NCBI GenBank assembly: GCA_047620505.1
Contig: JBLHKS010000208.1
Span: 1 to 12,321 of the forward strand
Length of the DNA: 12,321 nt
From: JBLHKS01 sp047620505
GTDB lineage: Bacteria > Verrucomicrobiota > Verrucomicrobiia > Verrucomicrobiales > DEV007
Reading direction: 5' to 3'
Positions 1 to 6,275 of the stretch are shown here, one piece after another (position 1 is the first letter of the stretch; the number at the start of each line of letters is the position of its first letter). A model generated the notes under the pieces. The model was not told where the DNA came from. It searched no databases and was given only the letters and a program-made list of their open reading frames with translations. A program made the position numbers and the translations under genes.

Positions 1-221
1 GATTGCGCCGGGCGGTGAGCCTCACCCAAGAGTCCGGCAAGCCGCGAAGACGGCCCTGCCAATCCCCCGAGCACGGAGCACATGTAGGCCAGCAACAGCT
101 CCGGCCGAACATCGGTGCCAGCGCTCAGCGCTTGGACAGTGTCTCCATATATGCCCCAATCGGGGCCCTGAACGTCGGCTTGCTGCGTCGAGGAATCGGT
201 GGATGTCGAGGTGTCTGACAT
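1..221 (-). CDS. 5' end of a DUF3987-like protein (partial, runs off left edge)
   Basis: Reading the minus strand from an ATG at 221-219 gives 73 codons open to the window edge. The protein opens with a low-complexity Ser/Thr/Asp stretch (MSDTSTSTDSSTQQ) and continues with GPDWGIYGDTVQALSAG, then TDVRPELLLAYMCSVLGG. This pattern of Trp-x-Gly-Ile-x-Gly, a helix, a 'T-(E/D)-x-x-P' turn and a hydrophobic helix resembles the start of DUF3987 domains. Those are primase/helicase-associated proteins of plasmids, prophages and genomic islands. The family call is from memory of the motif and only the N-terminus is present. No Shine-Dalgarno sequence precedes the ATG. If right, it marks the left side of the window as accessory DNA. 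The competing minus-strand frame over 125-454 is less convincing. Confidence 0.5.
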   Translation of the reverse strand, partial: MSDTSTSTDSSTQQADVQGPDWGIYGDTVQALSAGTDVRPELLLAYMCSVLGGLAGPSSRLAGLLGEAHRPAQ

Positions 222-864
222 AGTGCCAAAAGAGGTTGTTTCTCTATAAAGTTTCCAGACACCTCAATACACGCCAGTGGAAATTCCGGCGTAAGCACGT
301 GTTCCACCACCAGGTGTATAACTTTGTCAACAGCGTACCCGGCACAGCTGCCCCTGACACCCCCACTGTTGTCCAAGTGTGCAAGTAATACTTTACATAT
401 AGGGCGCTCTCCGGGAAGAGCGATCTCATCAACGTACGTTTGGACCTTGGACATACAGTCCCGGCGCAAAACACGTCTGTCTCATCTCCGGCTCGAAACG
501 AGTTGATTGTGCTTCAATCTCCAACAAGACCACCAACCCCAACAACCTTTTCTTCCTTAAAGAGAAGCAGAGAAAATATTTTAGAAATAACAATCCAGCG
601 ACCGGGTAAAGAGGAAATCGGTTGTTGGGGTTGGTGGAAATCTATCTTCTCTCCCTCTTGCCGGAGGAACGCTGCGTTGCCTGTCACACCACACCATAAC
701 CCGGACACGACACTGCGGCCTGGAAAGTGAAACAACGTCCGAAATCAGCCGTATCGAGAAATCCTCCATCGCCTGCTCGGAGTATCGCTACACAGCCACA
801 TGCTTCGGCAGTTTCCTTCACCCAGTCACCGCCTGTTAACGGCGGCAAGGCGACAAAAAGATGA
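222..864. other. Gene-poor stretch with an inverted repeat
   Basis: About 640 bases without a convincing gene. Several open frames cross it on both strands, but none has recognisable motifs and they overlap one another. The only clear structure is the inverted repeat annotated at 530-637. The middle is locally AT-rich around 548-600, including the palindrome AAAATATTTT near 574-583. The upstream region of the partial DUF3987-like gene must lie here, but I could not identify a promoter with confidence. Confidence 0.5.
530..637. repeat. Perfect 18-bp inverted repeat with a 72-base AT-rich centre
   Basis: The left arm CCACCAACCCCAACAACC (530-547) is the exact reverse complement of the right arm GGTTGTTGGGGTTGGTGG (620-637). 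Just inside the arms, pyrimidine-rich (548-558) and purine-rich (609-617) stretches could extend the pairing imperfectly. The arms are strongly strand-biased, and the G-rich strand has closely spaced G-pairs that could form a two-tier G-quadruplex. There is no T-tract after the right arm, so it does not look like an ordinary intrinsic terminator. It could be a miniature element, a replication or transfer site, or a regulatory hairpin. Confidence 0.75.
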
Positions 865-1227
865 GTGCGTGGAGCCAGAACAGAAGGCAGGTCGATCATC
901 ATTCCCGCCACCGGTGTCACCACCCTGCCGAAATTCCTCCTCATGTTCATGGAAAGGATCGCGGCGATTTGGGTGGCTCATGGCGTTGCCTTCGACGCTT
1001 CGAACCAGAGTGTGGTGTTCTTTTTCCGGAGCAACCGGTCCCTGATCGGCTCGATGAACGACGCGATTTCGCAGGTGAGACTCGTCGAGGAAACCGCGCG
1101 CGAAGAGAATCGCCCGATGGACTGGAAGGAGATGGAGGTTTACCTGAATCAAACGCCTTATGGGTCGATAAAATACGATCGTCCCCGGGAGCGATTGAAA
1201 GGTCTCCTGTCCGAGGCTGCCTGTTAA
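865..1227 (+). CDS. Small hypothetical protein, about 120 aa
   Basis: Open frame preceded directly by an in-frame TGA (862-864). The first possible start is GTG at 865; internal ATGs at 943 and 949 are alternatives. The frame uses coding-like codons and gives a globular-looking protein. It has a hydrophobic N-terminal half (TLPKFLLMFMERIAAIWVAH), a beta-like stretch (SVVFFFRSN) and a charged C-terminal half containing PMDWKEMEVYLNQTPYGS and ending near RLKGLL. I do not recognise the family. Because the frame opens right after a stop codon without a ribosome-binding site, it may be an N-terminally truncated gene. The overlapping plus frame from 861 is Arg/His-rich and looks like its shadow. 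Confidence 0.45.
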   Translation: MRGARTEGRSIIIPATGVTTLPKFLLMFMERIAAIWVAHGVAFDASNQSVVFFFRSNRSLIGSMNDAISQVRLVEETAREENRPMDWKEMEVYLNQTPYGSIKYDRPRERLKGLLSEAAC

Positions 1228-1395
1228 ACCAGGCGCACTCGGCCTCGGATCTGCGCTATGCCAGAATTCGATTTCTGCAACTGCTGGCCTGGACGGGTCA
1301 TCGCCATGCCCTTCAGAAATATCGCTGCTGCCCAGGTAATCGGTTTCAGTCTCATCGGAGTCTTCGATGTAGTTGTCTTTCGTCTTTCCCGGGAA

Positions 1396-1413
1396 CGCCA
1401 GCAGCTGCTGGCG
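1396..1413. repeat. 18-bp perfect palindrome just past the DUF1501 stop codon
   Basis: CGCCAGCAGCTGCTGGCG is self-complementary over its whole length and begins 3 bases beyond the DUF1501 stop. It has no loop and no T-tract follows, so a standard terminator is unlikely, although the transcript could fold. Fourteen bases of it (CAGCAGCTGCTGGC) recur at 2867-2880 on the other side of the gene. Confidence 0.55.
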
Positions 1414-1416
1414 ACG

Positions 1417-2811
1417 CTAACTGATCAGCTCGTTGATCACGCGGCCTTCAGGCACCAGCGGATGCGGGCGATCGAGCACGTCGTGGATGCTCATCCCAGG
1501 ATCCACGCCGAGCAAATGGTAGAGCGTCGCGATGATGTCGCCGGGAGACACAGGACTCTCGGCAGGTACGGAGCCGGTGCTGTCGCTCGCGCCGTGAACG
1601 TAGCCGCCCTTCAGTCCGCCGCCGGCGAGCAGGACCGAGTAACAAGAATTCCAATGATCGCGGCCCGCGTTGGCGTTGATCCGCGGACTGCGGCCGAAAT
1701 CCCCGAGCACGGCGACGAGCGTGCGTTCGAGCATCCCGCTTTGGGCGAGTTCCGCGATCAGGCTGCTCGCCGCGGCGTCGAACTGCGGGAGCAACGTGTT
1801 CTTGAGCTTGTTGAAATTGTCGCCGTGCGTGTCCCAGGTCGCGTTCGCGTCCGGCGCCCAGGACATCGTCACCACCCGCGTGCCCGCCTCGATCAGCCGC
1901 CGCGCAAGCAGCACGCTCTGGCCATAAATATTGCGGCCGTAGGCATCGCGCACCTTAGCCGGCTCGCGCTCGATCTGAAACGCGCGCCGAGCCGCGTCCG
2001 TCGTCAGCAAATCGAACGCCCGGCGCTGGTTCGCGCTCATCACGTCATAGTCGAGGCTCGCGCTGCCTTCCCTTGAACCAAAGGGCCGGTCGAGGTTCCC
2101 GAGCAGCTCGCTGCGCCCGGTCATGCGCGAAACGGAAACGTCCTCCGGCAAGGTCAAATTGCGCACCCGGAAACCGGGCTCGTTTGCGTCATCGAGCACC
2201 CAGAACGGGTCGTGCTGCGCGCCGATCATCCCGCCGAGGAACCCGGGCTGAAGCGGCCCACCCGCGCCTTCCTTCGTCTTGTAAGGCAACGCAACATACG
2301 GGAAACTCGCCGGAGCCGCGGGCCACAATTTGGCGAGCACCGCGCCGGGATTCGGGTGATCGCCGGGCCGCGCCCCACCGCCTTTCTCGCCACGATCATG
2401 CCCGGTCAACGCCACGTAAACCGCCGCCGCGTGCGAATTGTTCACGCTGTGATGCATCGACCGCACCAGCGAGCAATGATGCATCTGCCTCGCGAGTCGC
2501 GGCAGGTGCTCGCTGAAATGAACGCCCGACGTCGAGGTCGGAATCGAGTCGAACGGGCTGCGGATTCCCGACGGCGCGTCAGGCTTCATATCCCACATGT
2601 CAAGATGGCTCGGCCCGCCGTTGAGGAAAATCACGATGCAAGAGTCGGCCCGGGCCGAAGCGCCGTTGGCGGTGACGTTCGCCTTTGCGGCCAGAAGTTG
2701 CGGCAGAGAAAGCCCGAGCCCACCCAGCGCGCCAACGCGGAGGAACTCGCGCCGGCCGGAAGCCTGGCGGCGGTCGCTGAACGAGGCTTTTGAGAGTGGA
2801 TTCCGGGTCAT
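1417..2811 (-). CDS. Tat-exported DUF1501 protein
   Basis: A complete 464-residue member of the DUF1501 family, an alkaline-phosphatase/sulfatase-like fold abundant in Planctomycetota and Verrucomicrobiota; its reaction is not established. The N-terminus carries a twin-arginine signal (GRREFLRVG, residues 19-27, then a hydrophobic stretch to about 42 ending LLAAKA). This indicates folded export to the periplasm. The mature part opens with the family hallmark IFLNGGPSHLDMWDMKP (about 61-77). It later has GDFGRSPRIN (370-379) followed by GRDHW (383-387), where relatives usually read EFGRTPR. Length and both ends fit a full-length protein. The ATG at 2811 is chosen because it places the Tat motif normally; no clear ribosome-binding site is seen. 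The DUF1549/DUF1553 cytochrome partner often found with this family is not adjacent, so this copy stands alone. Confidence 0.9.
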   Translation of the reverse strand: MTRNPLSKASFSDRRQASGRREFLRVGALGGLGLSLPQLLAAKANVTANGASARADSCIVIFLNGGPSHLDMWDMKPDAPSGIRSPFDSIPTSTSGVHFSEHLPRLARQMHHCSLVRSMHHSVNNSHAAAVYVALTGHDRGEKGGGARPGDHPNPGAVLAKLWPAAPASFPYVALPYKTKEGAGGPLQPGFLGGMIGAQHDPFWVLDDANEPGFRVRNLTLPEDVSVSRMTGRSELLGNLDRPFGSREGSASLDYDVMSANQRRAFDLLTTDAARRAFQIEREPAKVRDAYGRNIYGQSVLLARRLIEAGTRVVTMSWAPDANATWDTHGDNFNKLKNTLLPQFDAAASSLIAELAQSGMLERTLVAVLGDFGRSPRINANAGRDHWNSCYSVLLAGGGLKGGYVHGASDSTGSVPAESPVSPGDIIATLYHLLGVDPGMSIHDVLDRPHPLVPEGRVINELIS

Positions 2812-2866
2812 TGGCGAAGGTGGCTTGACCTATCCACGGACCCGACAGGCTCCGTCTGTCCCGGCA

Positions 2867-2880
2867 CAGCAGCTGCTGGC
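2867..2880. repeat. Second copy of the CAGCAGCTGCTGGC motif, upstream of the DUF1501 gene
   Basis: The 14 bases match 1399-1412 exactly, and the inner 12 bases (CAGCAGCTGCTG) are palindromic. It lies about 56 bases upstream of the DUF1501 ATG, so the gene is bracketed by the two copies. The motif is GC-rich and simple, so coincidence is possible. Confidence 0.35.
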
Positions 2881-3081
2881 TCAGGGAATCGAGATGTGCG
2901 CTCCTCGCGAGTTCGCCAACCCCACTCCCAAAGCCACCCGACAAAGACAAAACCCGCGCCACTAACGACCTTGCTTGCCTGATCTTGCCTGATTGGGCCA
3001 GCCGAAGCGGGAATTCGCGGGCTCCGATCTTGCTCAACGCTGGCGGCGGATCGATTTGAATGCGCCGGGCCACCTTCGAGG

Positions 3082-3480
3082 TTACCACGAGCCGGCTGTC
3101 GTTCTTGAGGCCCCAATGACGCCGTTCCAGAACGTCATCCGGCGGCGATGAATCGCTTGCTGACGCATGGGCCTTCTCCGTAAGCGCTGGATGATCGCGT
3201 CACGCAGCCGCGCCAGTTTCTCCCACCGATTCAATGGTCGCAGCTTGCGAATCACGGCCCGTTGGCGGTCCAGAGAGTAAATCAGCATCCGTTGCGAACC
3301 GATCTGCTCCATCAGCACGCAGTCCGACCTCTGGGCGTTAAGTTCGAGGCGGGAGGGATCCCGGCGAAAACGCCTCGGTCGGCGCAGCCAACGACGCCAA
3401 CCCTTCCGCGAGTCGGGTGGACTCGGGTCGTTGAGCACGCGATGTCGCCGCCGCTCGATGCGCTCCAATTCGCTCTCCAT
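3082..3480 (-). CDS. Arg-rich hypothetical protein, 132 aa
   Basis: Open frame with a preferred ATG at 3480 (protein begins MESELERIERRRHRVL); a longer version starts at 3519. The N-terminal third is very basic, with clusters such as GWRRWLRRPRRFRR. The middle has a more ordinary globular pattern (SDCVLMEQIGSQRMLIYSLD), then a charged helix (NRWEKLARLRDAIIQRLRRR). On the minus strand GGAG precedes the ATG at a longer than usual spacing. The AT-rich stretch upstream is shared with the divergent GAPDH-like gene. I do not recognise the family. High Arg content can also arise in a spurious GC-rich frame, so this is tentative, and its C-terminal end is less protein-like. Confidence 0.35.
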   Translation of the reverse strand: MESELERIERRRHRVLNDPSPPDSRKGWRRWLRRPRRFRRDPSRLELNAQRSDCVLMEQIGSQRMLIYSLDRQRAVIRKLRPLNRWEKLARLRDAIIQRLRRRPMRQQAIHRRRMTFWNGVIGASRTTAGSW

Positions 3481-3560
3481 GGTTGTTTCAAAAGTTACTC
3501 TCCAAAGTGCGACAAACAATTAAGAATACTTAACAAAATAAGCGTTCATAGGTTCTGTCG
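3481..3560. promoter_or_regulatory. AT-rich divergent intergenic region with a short inverted repeat
   Basis: This is one of the most AT-rich stretches in the window and lies between two divergently oriented genes, as expected for a bidirectional promoter. At 3520-3533 it holds TTAAGAATACTTAA, with 5-bp arms TTAAG/CTTAA around a 4-base spacer, a plausible operator half-site pair. I could not assign -35 and -10 boxes with confidence. Confidence 0.35.
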
Positions 3561-3622
3561 TGAGTCGCACCTCCGGGCAGTTGCTGGCTTGTGATTTTGC
3601 GGGGCGACGTGAACTTGCCTCC

Positions 3623-4627
3623 ATGCGAAAGGTTGGCCTCAACGGATTCGGACGCATCGGGCGGCGGTTACTCCGGCTGATGGATGACGGGCAGCGTTCC
3701 CAGGTTGTCGCCATCAACGAAATCGCCGACAGCCGGATGCTGGCGCATCTCTTCAAATACGACAGCACCCATGGCCGGTTCGACGGGGCGGTGGAGAACG
3801 ACGAGGAATCGATCACCATCAACGGCCACCGCATCCTCGTGTTGAATAAAGCGCGTCCGAGCGATTTGCCGTGGGGCGATCTCGGAGTCGAAGTCGTGGT
3901 CGAGTCGACCGGCTTTCTCCGGGACCGCGAAGGCAACAGTCAGCATCTGGTAAATGGCGCGAAGAAAGTCATCGCCACCGGCCTGTTGCACCAGCCGGAC
4001 CTCATGCTCGTGCGCGGCGTGAATGACGGGTCGTACGACCCGGATCATCATCACCTCATTTCGATCGGAGCCGGGATAACCAACCTCGTCGCGCCGATGA
4101 TTAAGCTCATCCACGACCAGTTTGGCATCGAGCGCGGTCGCATCACCACCCTGCTAGCGATGTCGCCCGATCAGAGAATCCTCGACGGCCCTCACTACAA
4201 TCTTTATCGAGGGCGTTCCGCCGCCGAAAACGTCATCCCCTCTGACCTCGACTACACCGCATCGACCATCGGCCAGGTCATCCCCGAGCTGATGGGCAAG
4301 CTCACCGCTGGCCTTGGCTACCGCATCCCAATTGCTTGCGGTTATCTGGGTGAGGTCCATCTCGAACTGACGAGGGGAACCGAACCGAACGCGGTCAACT
4401 CTCTGCTGCGTGAGGCCGCTGCCGGGCTGCTACGCGGCGTGCTCGCCTACACCGAAGAGCCTATTGTCTCCAGCGACATCGTCGGTAATCCGCATTCGTG
4501 TGTCGTCGATGGCTCCTGGACCTCGGTCCACGGAAACCGGTTGATGTTGCTGGGCTGGCAGGACAACGAGACGGCTTGTGCGCGAGCAGCGATGGATGTG
4601 ATATCTATTGTGCAAAGAACTCCTTAA
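3623..4627 (+). CDS. Epd-like GAPDH-superfamily pseudoenzyme (catalytic Cys and His replaced)
   Basis: A 334-residue protein with the full length and order of type I glyceraldehyde-3-phosphate / erythrose-4-phosphate dehydrogenases. The NAD-binding start is NGFGRIGRRL (residues 7-16). INEIAD (31-36), KYDSTHGRF (45-53) and the late stretch AYTEEPIVSSDIVGNPHS (275-292) match E. coli Epd better than GapA. WQDNE (312-316) is retained. The catalytic segment, normally SNASCTTNCLAP, reads SIGAGITNLVAP (147-158), so the nucleophilic Cys is Gly151 (GGG, 4073-4075). The catalytic His of TTVHAT is Leu178 (CTA, 4154-4156). The inorganic-phosphate loop after IPS (205-207) also lacks the usual Thr-Gly. The frame has no internal stop, so it appears maintained. 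The start at 3623 places GFGRIGR normally; an upstream ATG at 3560 would add 21 unlikely residues. Ordinary dehydrogenase activity is improbable; a ligand-sensing or structural role is possible. Confidence 0.85.
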   Translation: MRKVGLNGFGRIGRRLLRLMDDGQRSQVVAINEIADSRMLAHLFKYDSTHGRFDGAVENDEESITINGHRILVLNKARPSDLPWGDLGVEVVVESTGFLRDREGNSQHLVNGAKKVIATGLLHQPDLMLVRGVNDGSYDPDHHHLISIGAGITNLVAPMIKLIHDQFGIERGRITTLLAMSPDQRILDGPHYNLYRGRSAAENVIPSDLDYTASTIGQVIPELMGKLTAGLGYRIPIACGYLGEVHLELTRGTEPNAVNSLLREAAAGLLRGVLAYTEEPIVSSDIVGNPHSCVVDGSWTSVHGNRLMLLGWQDNETACARAAMDVISIVQRTP

Positions 4628-5027
4628 GGATTCTTCCCGATTCCGGCGCTGCTGGCCTCTACGGTCTGCTATTTCCAAAGCCATTTCGACCACCGGCAAA
4701 TCCACGCCAAAATCAGCGGTCAAAACCTCAGCATCATCGTGAATCCCAACATCCGGACTGGCTGGTTTTGATTTGACCGCAGCTGGCGGGTTTTGAAGTG
4801 ACCGGTGACAATACACTGTCGAGCGGTTTGAGCAGAAATGCGGAGCGTTGTTCAGTATGTGCTTGAAAAGTAGCCGCAGCGAGATGCCGCGGTTTATGCG
4901 AGCTTGGCCAGGGCCCGCGCCGATGGGGGGCATCGCGGCTGGGGACGCGACGCGCGGTTGCGGGCAGCGCGCGATTGGGCCAAAGTGGTCGGCCCGCAAG
5001 CCCCTTTCCACACACTTCAAGACCCCC
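4628..5027. other. Intergenic stretch with an IS-end remnant and a base-composition shift
   Basis: No convincing gene. The left part (4628-4755) has composition like the GAPDH-like gene and holds short open frames on both strands without recognised motifs. The IS21-type repeats occupy about 4756-4810. To the right (from about 4880) the sequence becomes markedly G+C-rich and joins the aldolase. The aldolase frame extends upstream without a stop to 4848, but those 60 codons do not look like aldolase. Confidence 0.5.
4756..4810 (-). mobile_element. IS21-family-type terminal repeats (solo end or remnant)
   Basis: On the minus strand the segment begins TGTCACCGGTCACTTCAAAA at 4810 and contains two imperfect tandem copies of a unit of about 22 bases. 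On the plus strand these are CTGGCTGGTTTTGATTTGACCG and CTGGCGGGTTTTGAAGTGACCG, identical at 18 of 22 positions and about 25 bases apart in phase. IS21-family elements typically begin TGT and carry such multiple ~20-base repeats inside their ends, often with this GGTCACTT...AAAACC text. No istA or istB is visible, so only an end remains. The family call is from memory of the motif, not a database match. Confidence 0.45.
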
Positions 5028-5918
5028 ATGAGCAACGCAGAACAACTCGCCAAGATCCAGAACGCGGCCGGCTTCATTGCGGCCCTCGACCAGAGTGGCG
5101 GCAGCACGCCCAAGGCCCTGCGCCTCTATGGCGTGGAGGAGAGCGAGTACTCGGGCGAGGACGCGATGTTCGGCAAGGTGCACGCCATGCGCACGCGCAT
5201 CATCACCTCCAAGAGCTTCGGCGGCGATCGCATCCTGGGCGCGATCCTCTTCGAGGGCACCATGGATCGCGAGATCGGCGGCAAGGGCACCGCGCAGTTC
5301 CTGTGGGAAGACAAGCAGGTGGTCCCGTTCCTGAAGATCGACAAGGGCCTCGCGGACGAGCAGGACGGCGTGCAAGTCATGAAGCCCAACCCCGGCCTGG
5401 ACAAGTTGCTCGTGCGGGCAAGGCCCTTGGGCGTCTTCGGGACCAAGATGCGCTCGGTCATCAAGACCGCCAACCCCGTCGGCATCCAGGCCGTGGTCGA
5501 CCAGCAGTTCGAGGTCGGCAAACAGATCCTCGCCGCGGGCCTGGTGCCGATCATCGAGCCCGAGGTGGACATCAACAGCCCCCAGAAGGCCGAGTGTGAG
5601 CGACTGCTCCTGACTGCCATCCTGGCGCACCTGGACAAGCTCGCCCCGGACCAGAAGGTCATGCTCAAGTTGACGCTGCCCGAGCAGGACAACTACTACG
5701 CCGACTGCATCACGCACGCGAACACCCTGCGCGTCGTGGCGCTCTCGGGCGGCTACTCGCGCGACGAGGCCAACGCGCGCCTGTCGCGCAACCACGGCAT
5801 GGTCGCGAGCTTCAGCCGCGCGCTCAGCGAGGGCCTCAACGCCAAGCAGACTGAGCCTGAGTTCGATGCCATGCTGGACGCGTCGATCCAGAGCATCTTC
5901 GAGGCCTCCAAGACCTGA
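5028..5918 (+). CDS. fda: Fructose-bisphosphate aldolase, class I
   Basis: A complete 296-residue class I (Schiff-base) aldolase, which cleaves fructose-1,6-bisphosphate to dihydroxyacetone phosphate and glyceraldehyde-3-phosphate in the cytoplasm. Equivalents of the muscle-enzyme active site are present: Asp21 in ALDQSGGS, Lys103 in FLKIDKG, Lys140 and Arg142 in FGTKMRSVI, and Glu177/Glu179 in IIEPEVDI. Lys214 in VMLKLTLPE is the predicted Schiff-base lysine. Ser240 in ALSGGYS and Arg264 in SFSRALSEG complete the set. The start at 5028 gives the normal bacterial N-terminus (MSNAEQLAKI); no clear ribosome-binding site precedes it. Almost every codon ends in G or C, clearly more than in neighbouring genes. 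An IS-end remnant lies upstream and a possible transposase scrap downstream, which suggests acquisition by transfer. A functional link with the upstream Epd-like gene is possible but weakened by the intervening junction. Confidence 0.93.
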   Translation: MSNAEQLAKIQNAAGFIAALDQSGGSTPKALRLYGVEESEYSGEDAMFGKVHAMRTRIITSKSFGGDRILGAILFEGTMDREIGGKGTAQFLWEDKQVVPFLKIDKGLADEQDGVQVMKPNPGLDKLLVRARPLGVFGTKMRSVIKTANPVGIQAVVDQQFEVGKQILAAGLVPIIEPEVDINSPQKAECERLLLTAILAHLDKLAPDQKVMLKLTLPEQDNYYADCITHANTLRVVALSGGYSRDEANARLSRNHGMVASFSRALSEGLNAKQTEPEFDAMLDASIQSIFEASKT

Positions 5919-6275
5919 TCGCCCGGCGGCGAGCACGCCTTCGTCATCATCGCTGACCTTGACCGACGCTCGGTCGTGTATCGTGCCGGGCAATCCGCGG
6001 CGGGTCATCGGTACGATGAACGACATGAAATTCGCCCTTCAACTCGAAGCTGAGGGACCGACCGAACAGAGGCGCGGCCGGGAGAATTCGATAAATCGCA
6101 CGCCCTTCAGCGCCATCGACTATGCACGGCCCGTGGATCGATTCATCGATTCTATGAAAGGCAATGATACAGAATCCGGCCGAGTTCCCCGGGTTAGAAA
6201 ATGGTCCAAGATTCTGAAAAAAGGACCGATTAATTAAGCTACTATCGCTTGCTTCAAAATCAGATGCGCCAATCG
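5919..6275. other. Intergenic stretch between the convergent aldolase and cyclase genes
   Basis: It holds the possible transposase scrap above and a 73-codon plus frame (6016-6237, beginning MNDMKFALQLEAEG and ending KKGPIN) that I do not recognise and consider weak. The sequence turns AT-richer after about 6160. I see no clear terminator between the convergent gene ends. Confidence 0.4.
5925..6053 (+). pseudogene. Possible transposase fragment
   Basis: Starting a few bases after the aldolase stop, and in the same frame, is a stretch reading GGEHAFVIIADLDRRSVVY. It resembles the 'V-x-x-D-L-(D/E)-R-x-x-V' strand of ISL3-type (DDE) transposases. The frame then ends at a TGA (6051-6053) with no further transposase motif. 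The match is short and from memory, so this could be chance. Confidence 0.28.

Noticed and set aside
125..454. Minus-strand ORF beginning MSKVQTYVDEIALPGERP
   Set aside because: It reads fairly well at its N-terminus, but it runs almost 100 bases into the better-supported DUF3987-like gene in another frame and has no recognised motif.
699..730. Short similarity CCGGACACGAC shared with about 11588-11598
   Set aside because: Only 11 exact bases with poorly matching flanks; too short to call a repeat.
1258..2076. 272-codon plus ORF opposite the DUF1501 gene
   Set aside because: Antisense shadow; Arg/Ala/His-rich with no domain, while the minus frame has the Tat signal and DUF1501 hallmarks.
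2977..2998. Short tandem text TGCCTGAT repeated twice
   Set aside because: Two copies of an 8-base unit are within chance expectation and have no context suggesting function.
4734..6026. 430-codon minus ORF opposite the aldolase
   Set aside because: It is the antisense shadow of a GC-rich gene, with repetitive Asp/Leu/Val/Arg composition, whereas the plus frame has all aldolase active-site residues.
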